DNA of 64,000 bases from Carya illinoinensis (GCF_018687715.1 NC_056760.1:35168001-35232000), one strand, 5' to 3'. Shown: positions 24,951-37,549, counted from the stretch's first letter. The notes: generated by a model not told the origin, from the letters alone. A program made the numbers and translations.

Positions 24951-25288
24951 GGCCTTGTTTGGATGTTGAATTCTTTATGAATATTAGTGAGTTAATATGG
25001 TGGAGTGAGTTTTGTGAGACTCATCTAAGATGAGTTTAGATGTGTTTGAATGTTAAGATGAGTTTAAATGTATTTATGGGAAGTTGAAAAAGGTTATGAG
25101 TCCCGCGTGTAAAGAAGTGTTGGGTTGAAAAATATTATAGATCATACGTGTAAAAAGGTTTTGAGTTAAGTGATGTTTAGTAATTCAGGAGTTAAGTATT
25201 TGGATGTTAGACTCAACTTAAAATTAAATTGAATTGAGTTGATCTCAATATCGGCCTAACTATACCTATACAACTATTCAAACTAAGA
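24951..25288 (+). mobile_element. MITE copy B
   Basis: The left end reads GGCCTTGTTTGGATGTTGAA. The right end, reverse-complemented, reads GTCTTAGTTTGAATAGTT, giving an imperfect terminal inverted repeat of about 16 bp. It has no coding capacity. An inverted, shorter relative is at 21484-21745. Both elements lie just outside the peroxidase gene. A clear target duplication was not found, so the superfamily is left open. Confidence 0.65.
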
Positions 25289-26169
25289 CAAAAAACAAAG
25301 TTTTTCAATACACATAGAATTGAAACATATCTAAAAAAATAAATTAGCTAAATCAAAAAGATGCAAGTTAGAAATTACCATAGATTTGTTTGGAAGTTGT
25401 AGAGCTGAAGAAAAAGATGCATTATCTAGCAGCCCCTACATCCATCCACTACACCAATACTGCCCTCTCTAAAAACGTGACATATCTCAAAGGATATAAA
25501 ATTATGGAAAGTAAGAAGCTCATCAAACTGCAATGTCGGCTACTTGCCTTGCTGCAACCAACTTAGAAGCAGTAAAGAATCAGTTTCAACTCTGAGGTCG
25601 ACACAAATACCAAGCTGGTAACATATATAGCTATAAGAGGGGTAAAATCCTAGGGCCAGGCCCAAGCCTAGCCTACCTGGTTCAATGCTAACAGACAAGA
25701 GAGGACAAGATGTAAGAGGAGATATGGAGTGTCAGGAAGGGATGGGAAGACTGAAAGCAGGGTATGGGGGGTGTCAGGGGGGCATTTAAAAGGGAAAAGC
25801 TCTCTCTCTCGACTTCGGCTTCTCCTTCAACTCCACTTCCAAGCTCCAGACCAAAGGCTCCAACGCAAGAATTCTCCTCCAGTAAATACATATTCAGAGC
25901 CATTATTGTATAGTGAGGCATGGGAGATCATGAAAGACTGTAAACAATAACTAGAATATTATAGTAAATTTACCCTCCCTAAACCCATGGACATAGGCCT
26001 AGCGCTGAACCACGTAAATCCTTGTGTCCAATTCTCTCTATTTTCCCTGCATTTGCTTTCTATTCATCGCCATATACGCATGCATCAACGTCGTATGGCT
26101 CCGTTGGGAGGCCCAAACAACATTGATAGAAGCCGGATCGTGTCGGTGGGTGGGAATAACTCTCTCTCC
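25289..26169. other. Intergenic, nothing recognised
   Basis: Several chance ORFs of 70-90 codons occur on both strands. None resembles a known family. A short CT run lies at 25801-25810. Confidence 0.4.
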
Positions 26170-26880
26170 CCATCCAGCCTGTTGAGCGATTTTTACGTCG
26201 TCAACAATAGCATTAAGCCATTCCGCAAAATTGAAATTTCAATACATATGTTAGTACCATGACCTTAAGAAACAAGAGAAACCATGTAAAAAACTTCCAT
26301 GATGGTCTCTATAACACCATCACAACCAGCAAGTCCCGAATTAACTTTTGAGGTATCATCTATGTTTAACTTCATTTTATTAATGAACAACATCAAATGA
26401 ACAACAATGGTTTCCTTACATATATTTCAACATTTGAGATGTGTAGCAATGACAAGATAGGAAGCATCTTGCTTTGTAGCGTTTTTGTAGGCTTAATGAA
26501 GAAATTAAACTCATGTAGCCATTTTGTAACTTCCAAATAATGACAGAGATCGGCTTAACAATATCATCATGCCGTGTAGAATTTCGGGCCAACCACAATT
26601 CCCAAACAAGAAAACATAAATCCATTTGTGCAAGGAAAGAGACCTGATTGCGAGTGTTAAAAAAAAAAAAACCACCCGCATGTCCTAAGTTTCTCTCTCT
26701 ATCCCACAGTTACATATCTTGAAAGTCCAAAGATATGTACAAAATAAGCCCAAGCGGATGATGCAACAGATCAAGAGTAATATCCGACCCCTCAGCTATA
26801 GAACACAAATTGCATCTAGAAACTAGAGAGGTACCACAAGCTTATATTTTGTCATCAAAAGGGATAGCACCATTCTGTTT
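26170..26880 (-). pseudogene. LINE 3'-end relic (zf-RVT and RNase H parts)
   Basis: Minus-strand text in LINE ORF2 order. A zf-RVT remnant lies at about 26860-26700 (SLVSRCNLCSIAEGSD, LLHHPLGLILY). A linker at 26625-26416 reads LVWELWLARNSTRHDD. An RNase H start lies at 26370-26180 (MKLNIDDTSKVNSGLAGCDG VI, where the catalytic Asp position of the NxDG motif is kept as IDD). Several stops interrupt it. The RT and endonuclease parts are absent, so this is a 5'-truncated, decayed insertion. It is not a copy of the full LINE at 52.3-58.2 kb that I can align by eye beyond the shared domains. Confidence 0.68.
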
Positions 26881-26889
26881 GGTGGTTTT

Positions 26890-27225
26890 GGATTTCTCTC
26901 AATCTCAAAAACTAGTTTAAGATAAAAGACTTTCCTTCATACTTATAAACTAACCGCCAGTCCCTTCCACAATCGATGTGGGACAATCCCAACGATCTCC
27001 CACTCACACATCGAGCCCTGGATCGAAGGCAATGACAACTCATTTCTCACGCAGACTATTAGGCCTAACTGCTGGTAAACCTGAACTATAATACCAGTGT
27101 TGGGTGGGCTTGGACCTCTCTAAATCTTAAAAGTTAGCTCAAAATGTGATATTTTCCCTCACACTTATAAACTGACACCCAGCTCATTCCACAACTAATG
27201 TTGGGCAACTCCAATACACTCCGTA
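26890..27225. repeat. Diverged direct repeat of about 120 bp
   Basis: A first copy at about 26890-27015 and a second at about 27105-27225 share the order CTCTCAATCTCAAAA / CTCTAAATCTTAAAA, then CATACTTATAAACT / CACACTTATAAACT, then CCAGTCCCTTCCACAA / CCAGCTCATTCCACAA, then GGACAATCCCAAC / GGCAACTCCAATA. This is repeat-derived noncoding text of a kind common in plant intergenic DNA. Confidence 0.6.
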
Positions 27226-27549
27226 ACTTTAACAAAAATAAAGACATTTCAAGTGTTAAGATATGATTCCATGATAGAAGCAGCCTCAATGAGATAGTGG
27301 GGTAGCCAAATATATATATATATTTGTATTCCACGTATTAGGAGTTTAGAAAAATTTTGGTATATTTTCTGTATTGTAGAAAATCCCTATTTTGACTATG
27401 ACTGAGATTTGGATGTATTGGAGCATTGACTTTTAGTGATTTTATTCTTTTAGTCTTTTTAAAATATTGATAGGTGAATTCTTTTGTGATCGGCCAGTAA
27501 ATATAAGCTTTATTTAAACCAAATCACTTAAATATTAATTCTGAAAATT

Positions 27550-27597
<48 letters not shown>

Positions 27598-30590
27598 ACG
27601 TAATGTCCTTAATTTGAGAGAAAATGATAGATATATAGTTGGAAAAGAACAACCCGGGGAGCCAATCGACTCAATTTTTTTCTTCTAAACCGAATCTTCA
27701 TATATGTTGTAATAATTTATTAGGACTCACTTTGGGTATACATGATATGCAATTAATAGGTAAGCTAATTCCTAATTTTAATTTGTAGGGATATTGTTAC
27801 GACAGACACGAGCATTCCACATTCATTCTGATCAAGGCTGGCTTCTTTTGACATTTCCAATTTTCCTAAAAAGCAAAACGATGAAGAACCCAGGATGGAT
27901 TATGATCATGAACTTTGAGGCCGGATCCCATGGCGCATGTCTAAAAATTTCTAAGGATTTGACCCAGTGATCAAGACTTCACCCTGCCTTGAGGAGATCC
28001 AGGACTATATAAATATATATAAACTATCTCTAATATCCAAGAATGGGATTTGGTTATTCAAAGTATGTATGTGCCATTCAATATTTTATCATGACGTGCG
28101 AGAGCTAGATTTGGGGTTTTCCGACTATTATTTTGGTTTGAAATTAAGATATGCTGACTTGATAGAAAAGTTGTCATTGACTGATCATCGTCCATATAAT
28201 ATACCATTTGGCAACCAAACAAATTAAGGATATATACATCCACACACCAGAAAATTTGAGTATTATAAGATAATTAGAGAAGGTTTTGCACGATCTCAAC
28301 CTCTCTTCTACGGAGACTGATCAAGCAATTAATTCAGAAATTATATATATATATTGTAAGGGTTAAATCACCAGTTAACCTATAATTTAGCTTCAAGATA
28401 AAGTCAAAAATCAACTTAAGAGATGAGGTTAAGAAGAAATGAAGAAAGATACTCAGACTCCTAAAAGAAAATAGACTGATCAAATTTCTAAATGAAAAGG
28501 CTTCACAAGTTATGTTGAACTCAGTCACTCCAAGAAAGTAAACCTCTATATAAGGAGGAGATCTTCCACCATACATAGCGACTTCAAATTATCTTTTTTA
28601 AATTTTTTCATTGTATTGAGAAATATATGAGACCATGAGATATTGTAAAATCATTCATTATAATATATTTCACCTCCTAAACAGCTCTTGAACATGGGCA
28701 TTATGCAAAATCACGTAAATAACTGTGTTTTTCCTTTTAGTTATTTTTATTCGCTTATTTATTATATGGATGAACGCAAAGAGTATCATATTGAAGCTCG
28801 AATCACCAACGTGGGCCAAGAATCAATCTTTCTTCCCTTCTTGTTTGTTGTACTAATTTAGGCATTAAAATATGAGAATAGTGATATTCTAAAACTTTTA
28901 CACCATAGACTCTCATAAGATCAATTTGTTCTTGTAAGTAATATAACCAAAAGAGCGATCGTATATGCAAAGCCAAGCTAAATTTCTTAGGTAGGACAAA
29001 GTTCCATTATTCCAATCAAATGTTTTCTCCATCATGTTAACTTTGGATGCCAAGTACGTAGCCTTATCAACCAAGCTATATTTTCGTTTGAGAAAATGGA
29101 AAAGGATGATCGTGCGGGTGAGATTAGCATTGGAAGGACAATCTCTTAGTGCAATATGCTCCCAAGATTTCTATTTTTTCAAGGAAAGCACAAAGTTAAT
29201 TATATATCAGGGCTACGTATAAATTATATATAATTGGTACTGCTATCAAATTATCCAAATGATAATGAAGGCTTGATTCTAAAAGCTAAAGAAATGACAG
29301 ATATTCGTGGTAAAACATTACCATTCTATTTCTTAAGTAAGATGCATTTTCCTCGCAATTGTTAAGATCAGTATCCGTGAGTTAGATCATGCATGGCTCT
29401 CGAGTTTTGCTTCCAAAGCAATTGATCTTGAGATCATAATCCCTTTTGGGGAGGAAGCTTGAAGATCATGTGGTCTATACTCAACTCAATTGGTTGTTGC
29501 ATGTCATGTATATGACATAAGATAGGCATTGAGTAAACTTCCTGATTAATGATTATTAGGGGATGTGACCAAAGACATCGACATTCAACCTTCTCAAACC
29601 CTTTGTGTTTTTTTTTTTAAAAAAAAAAATTCTATCTTTATAGAAAATAAGGCAAACAGATGAAAAGCCCAATATAAATTAGACTATTTTGGTACAATTA
29701 ATGAAGTTTCTACCTTGTATTCATTTGATTGACTGTGACATGAACTAATTAAATACATGAAACTTTGGATGTATTGGAATTTGGATGAGCTCAGCTCATA
29801 ATATTTTCTTGGTGGTCACGAAGAAAACATAAATTAGTTTTTTTTGTTTTTTTAATGATGATTTTTGTTATATACTTCCTCTTGCGGGGCAATACATCAA
29901 AACTAAAGGGTTAAATTAAAAGGAAATGCTAATCTTATTTAAGAAAAATGCCTAAAATTTAATTTTTTACGTGTTAGTTATAGATATTCTGAAATTATGA
30001 AATTTAAATTTTAAAAAAAATATTGATAAAAATAAGTCACTTATGTAAAATTATAAATAAATAAAGTATTACATTAGTATTAGTTATATCTACTTACAAT
30101 TTTATGTACAACATTATACGTATTGAGTAAAAGATCTATTTTATTAATTTTTTTTATAATTTGAAGAATTTTAAAATGTTATTTATATTTATAATTTATA
30201 CTTACGTAACAATGAGAGTTGATCTTTCAAATATTGATATACTAAAAATTATAAAATCTAAAATTGAAATACAAGAGAAACTGATTAAAAAATATTTTTA
30301 GAATAATGTTATATACAATCATTTTTGTATATTCTCTGCACACTCTATTTATATGATTGGTCAGATTAATTTTTTTTAATACACAACCAATCATATTATT
30401 AAAATATATAAAAAATAACTAAAAGTAAATATACATAAAATTTTTTATATTTTCCTAGTCTATACGCTGTAATGTTACGCGTAAAAAGGTGTAAGTTCAT
30501 GTAATGTTATTTTTAATAAAATAATAATATTTTAAAATATTTTGTTATTGTTGCAGTGTCATATAAACGAAGGGAATTATTACGTCGAAG
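27226..30590. other. AT-rich intergenic DNA
   Basis: No gene is recognised across about 3.4 kb. It contains a (TA)n microsatellite at 27553-27598, smaller TA runs near 27309 and 28342, and a T/A-run junction near 29608-29630. ORFs of 60-86 codons look like chance. Confidence 0.45.
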
Positions 30591-30595
30591 TGCGA

Positions 30596-30602
30596 TATAA
30601 AT
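30596..30602 (+). promoter_or_regulatory. Candidate TATA box of the S1FA-like gene
   Basis: TATAAAT lies 173 bp before the start codon. A second candidate, ATATAAAC, lies near 30561. The (CT)n run that follows (30640-30675) would fall in the leader. Confidence 0.45.
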
Positions 30603-30637
30603 CACTGGACTAAACAAATACTTGTTCAGACTTGGTC

Positions 30638-30639
<2 letters not shown>

Positions 30640-30675
<36 letters not shown>
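30640..30675. repeat. (CT)n microsatellite in the probable 5' leader
   Basis: About 18 CT units lie 100 bp before the S1FA-like start codon. CT-rich leaders are common in plant genes. Confidence 0.9.
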
Positions 30676-30680
<5 letters not shown>

Positions 30681-30774
30681 CTCCAAGCTTCTTCGTTCCA
30701 ATTCATACGGTTAGCTCTCCCAGGAGCTCCTCTACGAGCGACTGAGTCGATCTGTTTGGGTCTGAGTCGCAGCC

Positions 30775-33222
30775 ATGGACGAAGAGTTCGATTTCGCTGA
30801 CAAGGTCCCTCCCTCCTTCGATCGCATGGTACGCTTTGACACGGAACCCGTAATTTTGAATAAGTTTTGCGAGATCTGTATTAATGCGATTAAGTTTTAA
30901 GTTTCTGATTGAAAGATCTACAGGATTCTATTTGTGGTAAATTCATATTGATTATCGAGTCCTTGTGCTTATTTACGCATAGAATATTTCCGGGAACATT
31001 CTGGGAAATCGTTATCTTGTATGGTGGTGGTTCCATTTATCACGATTGTTATTTTACCCTGAAGCTTGAGGAAATTTATGATACATGTTGAATATGGTTT
31101 AGAAAATTGTAAAGGCGGATGCTTGTTTCCTTTCCTTGGAAATCCTTTCATTTAAGTCATTGATTCATCTTGGTTTTATTATTTGTTGGAGCTTTATGAA
31201 AAATTTTCCAAAATTTCTAGTTAAGTTGCTTCTATTCCGCATGATATAGTTGTCCAAGTCAGTATTCAATTTAAGTAAGTGACTTGCATGTTGCTTATTC
31301 AGCAAAAAAAAAAAAAAAAAAAGACAATTGCACGCTGCTTACCATGGATGTCAAGTGATTAATTGTCATGGGCACATATCCTCGTCAGGATGACCGTATT
31401 TCAGGCCCGGCAAAATGTCGTCTCCTTCACTTTGCTAGTAGTCTTTGGTGGTGGGTTTTTTTTATGATTCATATGTTGCTTATTATTTTTCTTTCACATT
31501 TTAGAAAAACATATAAAAATTTATTGCACCCAGTGTGACATTAATACAATTAATAGGGAGAAGATTTTCTGATACAATGACCCGAATCTATTTAATATCA
31601 TTCCATAATACCCCCAAAATTGCCAAATTCATTGAGAATTATCTGACTATTTACATATAAAATCCAAACAAGGTAATCCTTCACAAACTATGGAAAACAA
31701 CCAAAAAGTCTCGATCAAAATCCAAATCATTCCATGCAGTGAAAATTCCAATCCACTCACCAAACTTCAAACTACAAACTCTTTCAATTTGAAGTGCAGA
31801 AATTCATTAACTCTGCATACCCACAGCACGCACCCAATTGAGCAACTAATCAATGAGAACATTGCTCTCAGCTCAAAAAGACAATCAATGAATTTGTTGG
31901 ATGGCTAATTAGTTTATGTGACAGTAATCACAGATTTCTGTTTTTAATTACCAAGCTGCTATCTTGAGCTCTCAATCTTCTTGATAAGAGAGTAAGAAAT
32001 GCACCTTTCCATTTGAAGAACAATCTTGAATCTCTGGCTTCATCTTCACCACCGTGTTTTGTCTCTATAGGCATTGATATATGTTATTTCTTATCCCCAT
32101 ATTTTGTTCACTCAAGATTTGCTGCAGTCCAAAACCCTTTTTCTTTCTGGATAAGTAAGCCAAAAAAGCAATTACCTATTTGATCTGAACGTTAAAAAAA
32201 TTAAATAATACTTATGTTTACCTTTCTCTGTATTGTTTGCCTTCTACCATCAATCTTCCAGGATGGTGAATTCTCAGATGTATATTAAACCCGTTTGCTC
32301 ATCATCAATGTCTGTCTACCATTTGAAGCTATTGCAAGTTTGAATAGACCTATCATTCTAATTCTCAATCATAAAAAATTGTAGAAAATCTTACATAGAG
32401 ATCATTTGGATAAATAGCATTCATTGCTTCCTTCTTATTATCAATTATGCGGAATTTTTGGAGAGTGGGTCTATTTGATTGAAGTTCATTATCATCAGAA
32501 ATTAGTTATTTCTTAAACAGAAGCAGTGAGCCTGCAGGAAAATCAGAGCCAAATTCCAAATTTAAAAAGTTATTTATTTCCCAAAAACAAACTCGAGTTG
32601 ATTCAGGTGATCGTATAAAAATTTTAAGATTTATCAGTTGTGTATAGCTGATGCCAAGGACAATGCTATGTGGATCTTTTTGATATCTGTCAATTGCTTC
32701 ATATAGCCCCAAACCCACTCAGGGGTAGTTTCTGCCCTAGAATTGCTTATTAAAAGTAGCAATACAGGTTTTTTATAGTGGAACCAATCTCAAGTCTGGC
32801 CATTTGTTAATGCATTACATTTGTTTGAATTAGTGAAATATTTGAACATTATTTCAAAGCAGAATAAGGTGGAAATGTTAATGTTTTTTGGCCCAAACCT
32901 GGATTGCTTGCATAAATGTTGTGTTGTGGGCTATCTCAGTTTTTAATTTGTCTTTTTCTGTGTGATGTGCCCTCACAAGAATATGATCTGCTGTTGCAAT
33001 GTCTAGGGAAATGTGATCAAGGATGCCGAAGCCAAAGGGTTCAACCCAGGACTGATAGTGCTGCTGGTTGTTGTTGGGCTGTTGTTGATATTCCTTGTTG
33101 GAAACTATGTACTTTACATCTATGCACAAAAAACCCTTCCTCCAAGGAAAAAGAAGCCGATCTCCAAGAAGAAGATGAGGAAGGAGAGACTGAAGCAAGG
33201 TGTTTCTGCACCTGGAGAGTAG
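30775..33222 (+). CDS. S1FA: S1FA-type DNA-binding / small membrane protein
   Basis: Two exons, 30775-30828 and 33007-33222, are joined in phase 0 across a 2178-bp GT-AG intron (donor GTACGC, acceptor TCTAG), giving 89 residues. Exon 1 encodes an acidic start ([18 protein letters not shown]). Exon 2 starts [15 protein letters not shown] and is followed by a strongly hydrophobic segment (about residues 34-58). It ends in a basic tail with [15 protein letters not shown] (65-79) and VSAPGE. This is the full S1FA family pattern. Spinach S1FA was described as binding the S1F negative element of a plastid ribosomal protein gene promoter, and the basic tail is its proposed nuclear signal. The hydrophobic segment also looks like a membrane span. 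The reading frame is intact. A 141-codon frame over exon 2 on the same strand is spurious. Confidence 0.95.
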
Positions 33223-33527
33223 AATATCAAGATGTTCTCTTTCTTTTTCATCTCAATGTTGAACTATTGTGGTCGGAAATTGTCCTTCCTCTGTTTTTGA
33301 GAGAGTGTGCTAGATGCTTTCCTTCATCTCCCTGGTACTGATTGGAGATTCAACTTAATCATTAGAAGTAGTTAACTTTATGTTCGGGTAGGCCAAGAAG
33401 TAAGAATGCTTGTTTTCCAGACAGGGTGTGCCTATTTGTTCATATGCCTAATCTTTAGCTGTCTTTTTAGTATAACTAGTCCTTGATCCGTAGAACAATT
33501 AAGAGGTGAGAAAGCCAAATGGAAAAT

Positions 33528-33533
33528 AATAAA
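33528..33533 (+). terminator. Candidate polyadenylation signal, S1FA-like gene
   Basis: AATAAA lies 306 bp after the stop codon. It is the best hexamer seen downstream but is rather distant. Confidence 0.35.
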
Positions 33534-33965
33534 TTGATATAAGAGTTTATCGTAGGAACCTTAAACAAGTGATAAGAATTTTTTTTTTTTTTTTTAATAC
33601 AAGGGCGGAGGTTTTTTAACCCAAATTTTTTATTTAGAGAATTTGGTCATATACTATCAGCCGTGATAAGAAATTGGTAACCACTACAAGATGAAAAATC
33701 TTTTTTTTTTTTCTCCATTGAATTAATAATATATTTCTTAAAAATCTATCTTTAAGAAATCTTCCTTCTTCAAACGTTTTTTTTAAATTTAATGTTAAAA
33801 AACCGAGTGGGATTATGATGATGATAAAGATAATATAATAAAATGTATAATAAAGAAAAGAAACAGCACAGAATGTAATAGTTATTTTCGCCAACTGTAA
33901 TGTCTATTTATAACAAAGTAAGTTTTTTTTTCTTAAGAAAAGTGGTAGGCGGGGCGATCAGCATG

Positions 33966-34347
33966 GCAACCGTCCCTGTGGTGTGATTATAGGAGTCCTT
34001 TCCTGTTACAGAATGTCTGGTTTGAGCCATAGCTACTACTCTAATGGTGAGTCTGTCACCACAGCACCTTCAAAATATCCAACTGGTCTAAATCACATCT
34101 CATGGCATAAATATTAGGCTTTACTACTATAGGTAATTTTAACTTATGTCAACGACTAGAATAGCAACATTCTCTAAGCGGGACCATAAGAGCTCATTCC
34201 TGCTACGAATTTCCAGTTTGAGTCATAGCAGCTACTTCAATGACGAGCTCGTCACCGCAACACCCTCAAAATTTCCAGTTAGTCAAAAGCTCATCCCATG
34301 GCTAAAAGGTTATGGCTTTATTATCACAAGTAATTTCAACTTATGTC
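33966..34347 (+). repeat. Diverged tandem duplication, two units of about 185 bp
   Basis: Unit 1 (33966-34150) and unit 2 (34164-34347) share GTTTGAGCCATAGC / GTTTGAGTCATAGC, then GTGAGTCTGTCACCACAGCA / ACGAGCTCGTCACCGCAACA, then CTCATGGC / CCCATGGC. Both end in AACTTATGTC. They are noncoding. Spacing is about 198 bp. Divergence by eye is roughly a quarter of positions, so the duplication is old. Confidence 0.8.
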
Positions 34348-34805
34348 TTAACTCAAATTTCTGATCTCAAAACCATAAAATACCAATTACTACAAACTTA
34401 ATAGTATAACAAAGCAAGTTATATATTAACTTGACAAGTCTTAACTTAATAATTAAAAATTTTAACTAAAGAAAAAAACTAATACACCAATGTGTAAAAT
34501 TATTTTTGTACGACTCACAGAATAATTCTCTAAAATAAAAATTCTTTTAGATCTGTACGATTATATATCTTTTGGTTTTTCAATATCTCAAATTTATTAT
34601 TTCTTCTTTTGGGTTTATAATTATCTTTAATAAGAACGATAAAACGTCACACGTCACGTGGCTAAACAAATTATTAAAAATATAAAAATAATTTAAAATT
34701 TCTATAATCATATAATATATACGAAATCATCGAGAATGAGATCTCTCTATTTTTTATAAAGTGTCGAATAAGTCAAGACGCATCAAACCATTAAAAAACA
34801 AAACG
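34348..34805. other. AT-rich intergenic DNA
   Basis: No gene or known repeat is recognised between the tandem duplication and the solo LTR. Confidence 0.4.
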
Positions 34806-34810
34806 AAATT

Positions 34811-37173
34811 TGTGACGCCCCCAAATCTCCATGCACGGACACGGAAAAATCGAGACATCTGGATGATGACATCACGGGTCATCACTTTATCGACGTGTGC
34901 CAAGTGTGTGTATAAGCGACGAATGTGCACGAGAAATACGTAGCGAAAAGTAAGTCAATAACTAAGTACCAGAATTTTTCTTATTTAATACAAAGCTATT
35001 CAAAACATACATAAATAAATATTACAAGACACGAATATAATTTAATATCAAATACAAAACATAACATCAGCATCCCGGCGGAGCCACATCCTCGGGCTCA
35101 GCCTCCTCCTCCTCATCCTCGATCTCTGCACCAAAATCTACGGTACCAAAAATAGTGCCGCAGGTAAGTAAACTCCAAACACCACTAGATAAAAACATAT
35201 AAAACTCAAACAACATGGATGCAAGAAAAGCCAATGCACATGTCCCGCAAAACCACATTTTTACCACGCAAGCCAAAAAAACTCATTTGACCCATAAAAA
35301 CATATCCTTAAAACCAAGCCTCGCCATTATCCCAGATAATGGTCCAAACCACCATTTTCCCAGAAAATGGATCAAAGCCTCGAAAACCAACATCGCCATT
35401 TTCCCAGAAAATGGCCCACATCCGAAAACCATAAAAACAATCCGGTTATGCATGCACCATGATCTCCCCTAGGGATCACCCGCACACTCTGGCTCTGTGC
35501 CACACCGTAGGTAACGACTACGCATGTGACACCTAAACGAGCGATGCCCAAACTCGCTCCCCGCGCGTACCTGGCCAGGCCATCCTCTAGTCCCCGCCAC
35601 TCTAAGGACCACGGAGTCGACACGACAGCGTTACCGTATCGTGCGATCCGGTCATCGCCCTGCGACAACCCAGGGCATGTCACTCAGTTTTATCCACTCC
35701 CGAGTGACCAGAGGAGCTCCACCGAAATAATAACTCATCCCGGCTTGGGCTCGTGAGACACACGCACCCAAAAACCATTTACGCCGATAAAACGGGATTT
35801 TTCCGATTAAAAACAATATGTACATAAATCCAATATGCAACTCACGCCACATAGCACAATTAATCAAGCAATCGCACACAAGCAAAACCAAGCACTCCGT
35901 CCTTAATCCATCCGACCCCCGAACTCCTCGAACTCAGTCCGGAATCAGCCAACCAACAACAATTAATTTATTGAATGAGCAAAATATATTTAAATCTAAA
36001 AGTAGGGTTTGGAAAATACTTACAGCGCTATATAGTATTTTTTGAAAGCTCGCGGCGTTGCAAACGGCGGAGGAAAAACAACGTAACAGTGTAATTTATA
36101 CTGTGGCCGTGGGTTGTAAAATACCCACTTTTGAACGGGGAAAAACCAAGGCTCGGGATTGATAGAGAATGGCCTTGAGATATTTATGAAGTTAAGGAAA
36201 ATGAGTTTTGGCCGTGAGTGGTGGTGGAAATGGCGGTCGAAGGCCAAAAATGGGCTGAACGGAGTTGAGCTCGCGGGAGCTGCTCCGGCAACGGATCGAG
36301 GCCGGAAATGGGTGGTTTAGGTCGGCAAGAGGTAGGGGAAGAAGCTGTGAAAAGATGGTAACCAGAGGTGGTGCGACGGCACCGGAAACGGTGAAAAACC
36401 GTATGGCTTGGAGGAGCTCGTGGCGGCTAACGGTGGCTCGGATGGAGGTGAAACTTGGTGGGGGTGTTCACCGGTGAGAGGGGAAGAAAACTGGGTGGGT
36501 GGTGTAGGCCACGCCGCCGGCGAGCGGCGGTTCTGGGCTGCGAAAGCAACCGGCGACAGGGGCAAAAACAGAGCAGGTGCAGCGACTTCCAGCGGCTCTC
36601 GAAGGCTAACGGCTGGTCCGATGGCTCTGAAAATTGGTGAGGATGATCTATGGTGAAAGGGGAAGAGAATGGTGGTGGCGGTGCACTAAACGGTGGCCGG
36701 ACGGCAGAGAACTGGCCGGTCAAAGTGGCGGCGACGGGAAGGAGAAAAGAGAGGAGCTGTGCACGGGGAGAGGGGGAAAACGGGAAGAAAAAGAAGAAGA
36801 AAAAAAGAAGAAAAGAAAGAAAAGAAGAAAAGAAAAGGAAAAAGGGAAAAAGAAAAAGAAAATAAAAGAAATGAGATCCAATCCTCACCTCTGGAGTCCA
36901 ACAACTGATCCAACGAAAAAAAAAAGTTTAAAAGCAATAAAACTAAGAAAATATTTTAAACACAACGTAAAGCTAAAATATAATAATTAACTAGTAAAAA
37001 CAAACTATTTAATTTTAAATCCAAAGACAAGCTAAAATAAATTAAACAACAATTTAAATTCAACGGCAATTAAAATCCAATTAAAATCCGATAATTTAAA
37101 ATAAAAGAACTATTATATTAATTAAATTAAAATATTCCTTCAGTAAAAATACACGTAAAAACAGAGTGTCACA
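34811..37173 (-). mobile_element. Solo LTR, about 2.36 kb, probably Ty3/gypsy
   Basis: The repeat starts TGTGACGCCCCC and ends GAGTGTCACA, so its ends are TG...CA with short inverted termini (TGTGAC/GTCACA). The 5-bp target duplication AAATT flanks it at 34806-34810 and 37174-37178. No gag or pol text lies inside. The internal layout (read on minus) is AT-rich, then a pyrimidine tract (36780-36880), then a GC-rich part, then a CG-rich block near 35460-35760. This composition suits a large gypsy LTR left after unequal recombination. It contains proline- and serine-rich chance ORFs of up to 153 codons. It ends about 380 bp from the 3' end of the CNR8-like gene. The superfamily is inferred, while the boundaries are directly seen. 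Confidence 0.82.
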
Positions 37174-37416
37174 AAATTCCTCCACATTTAATGGCACATC
37201 TGTCGTGTAACATCATGTGAATGTGCAAATATGCATGTGAATCTGAGAATAAACTACATCTCAACTTAAATCGAGCAATGATACCAACACAACACATGTT
37301 TTAAAAATCCCATCTATTTTACAAACGGCATTTTGGGCTAAAATCAATGTAATAGACATCCACAAACATCAAGAATTATAAACAATATAGGTGAAGCCTA
37401 CATTTTCATTGTATCT

Positions 37417-37422
37417 TTATTT
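37417..37422 (-). terminator. Candidate polyadenylation signal, CNR8-like gene
   Basis: TTTATT on plus gives AATAAA on minus, 128 bp after the stop codon at 37550. This is a normal distance for a plant 3' UTR. Confidence 0.5.
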
Positions 37423-37549
37423 ATAGGTGTTTGTCTTCAAACGCAAGCTCAAACAATTCAAATACAGAATACACTTTACACGGTTCAACATCATATCATA
37501 TTGATATTATATAGACAGTACAACTCTTTCATCGTAGGGCAGGTAGATC

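Noticed and set aside
25688..25950. Overlapping 73-77 codon ORFs on both strands
   Set aside because: No family resemblance, no splice context and no conserved start region.
29034..29222. Possible copia RNase H fragment (LTLDAKYVALSTK)
   Set aside because: Only a few residues resemble the copia RNase H motif and no neighbouring pol text supports it.
32916..33341. 141-codon plus-strand ORF over S1FA exon 2
   Set aside because: It is an out-of-frame reading of the conserved S1FA exon, and the S1FA frame matches the family throughout.
36427..36888. 153-codon minus-strand ORF rich in Phe, Leu and Pro
   Set aside because: It lies inside the solo LTR over a pyrimidine tract. Several overlapping frames are open for the same compositional reason.
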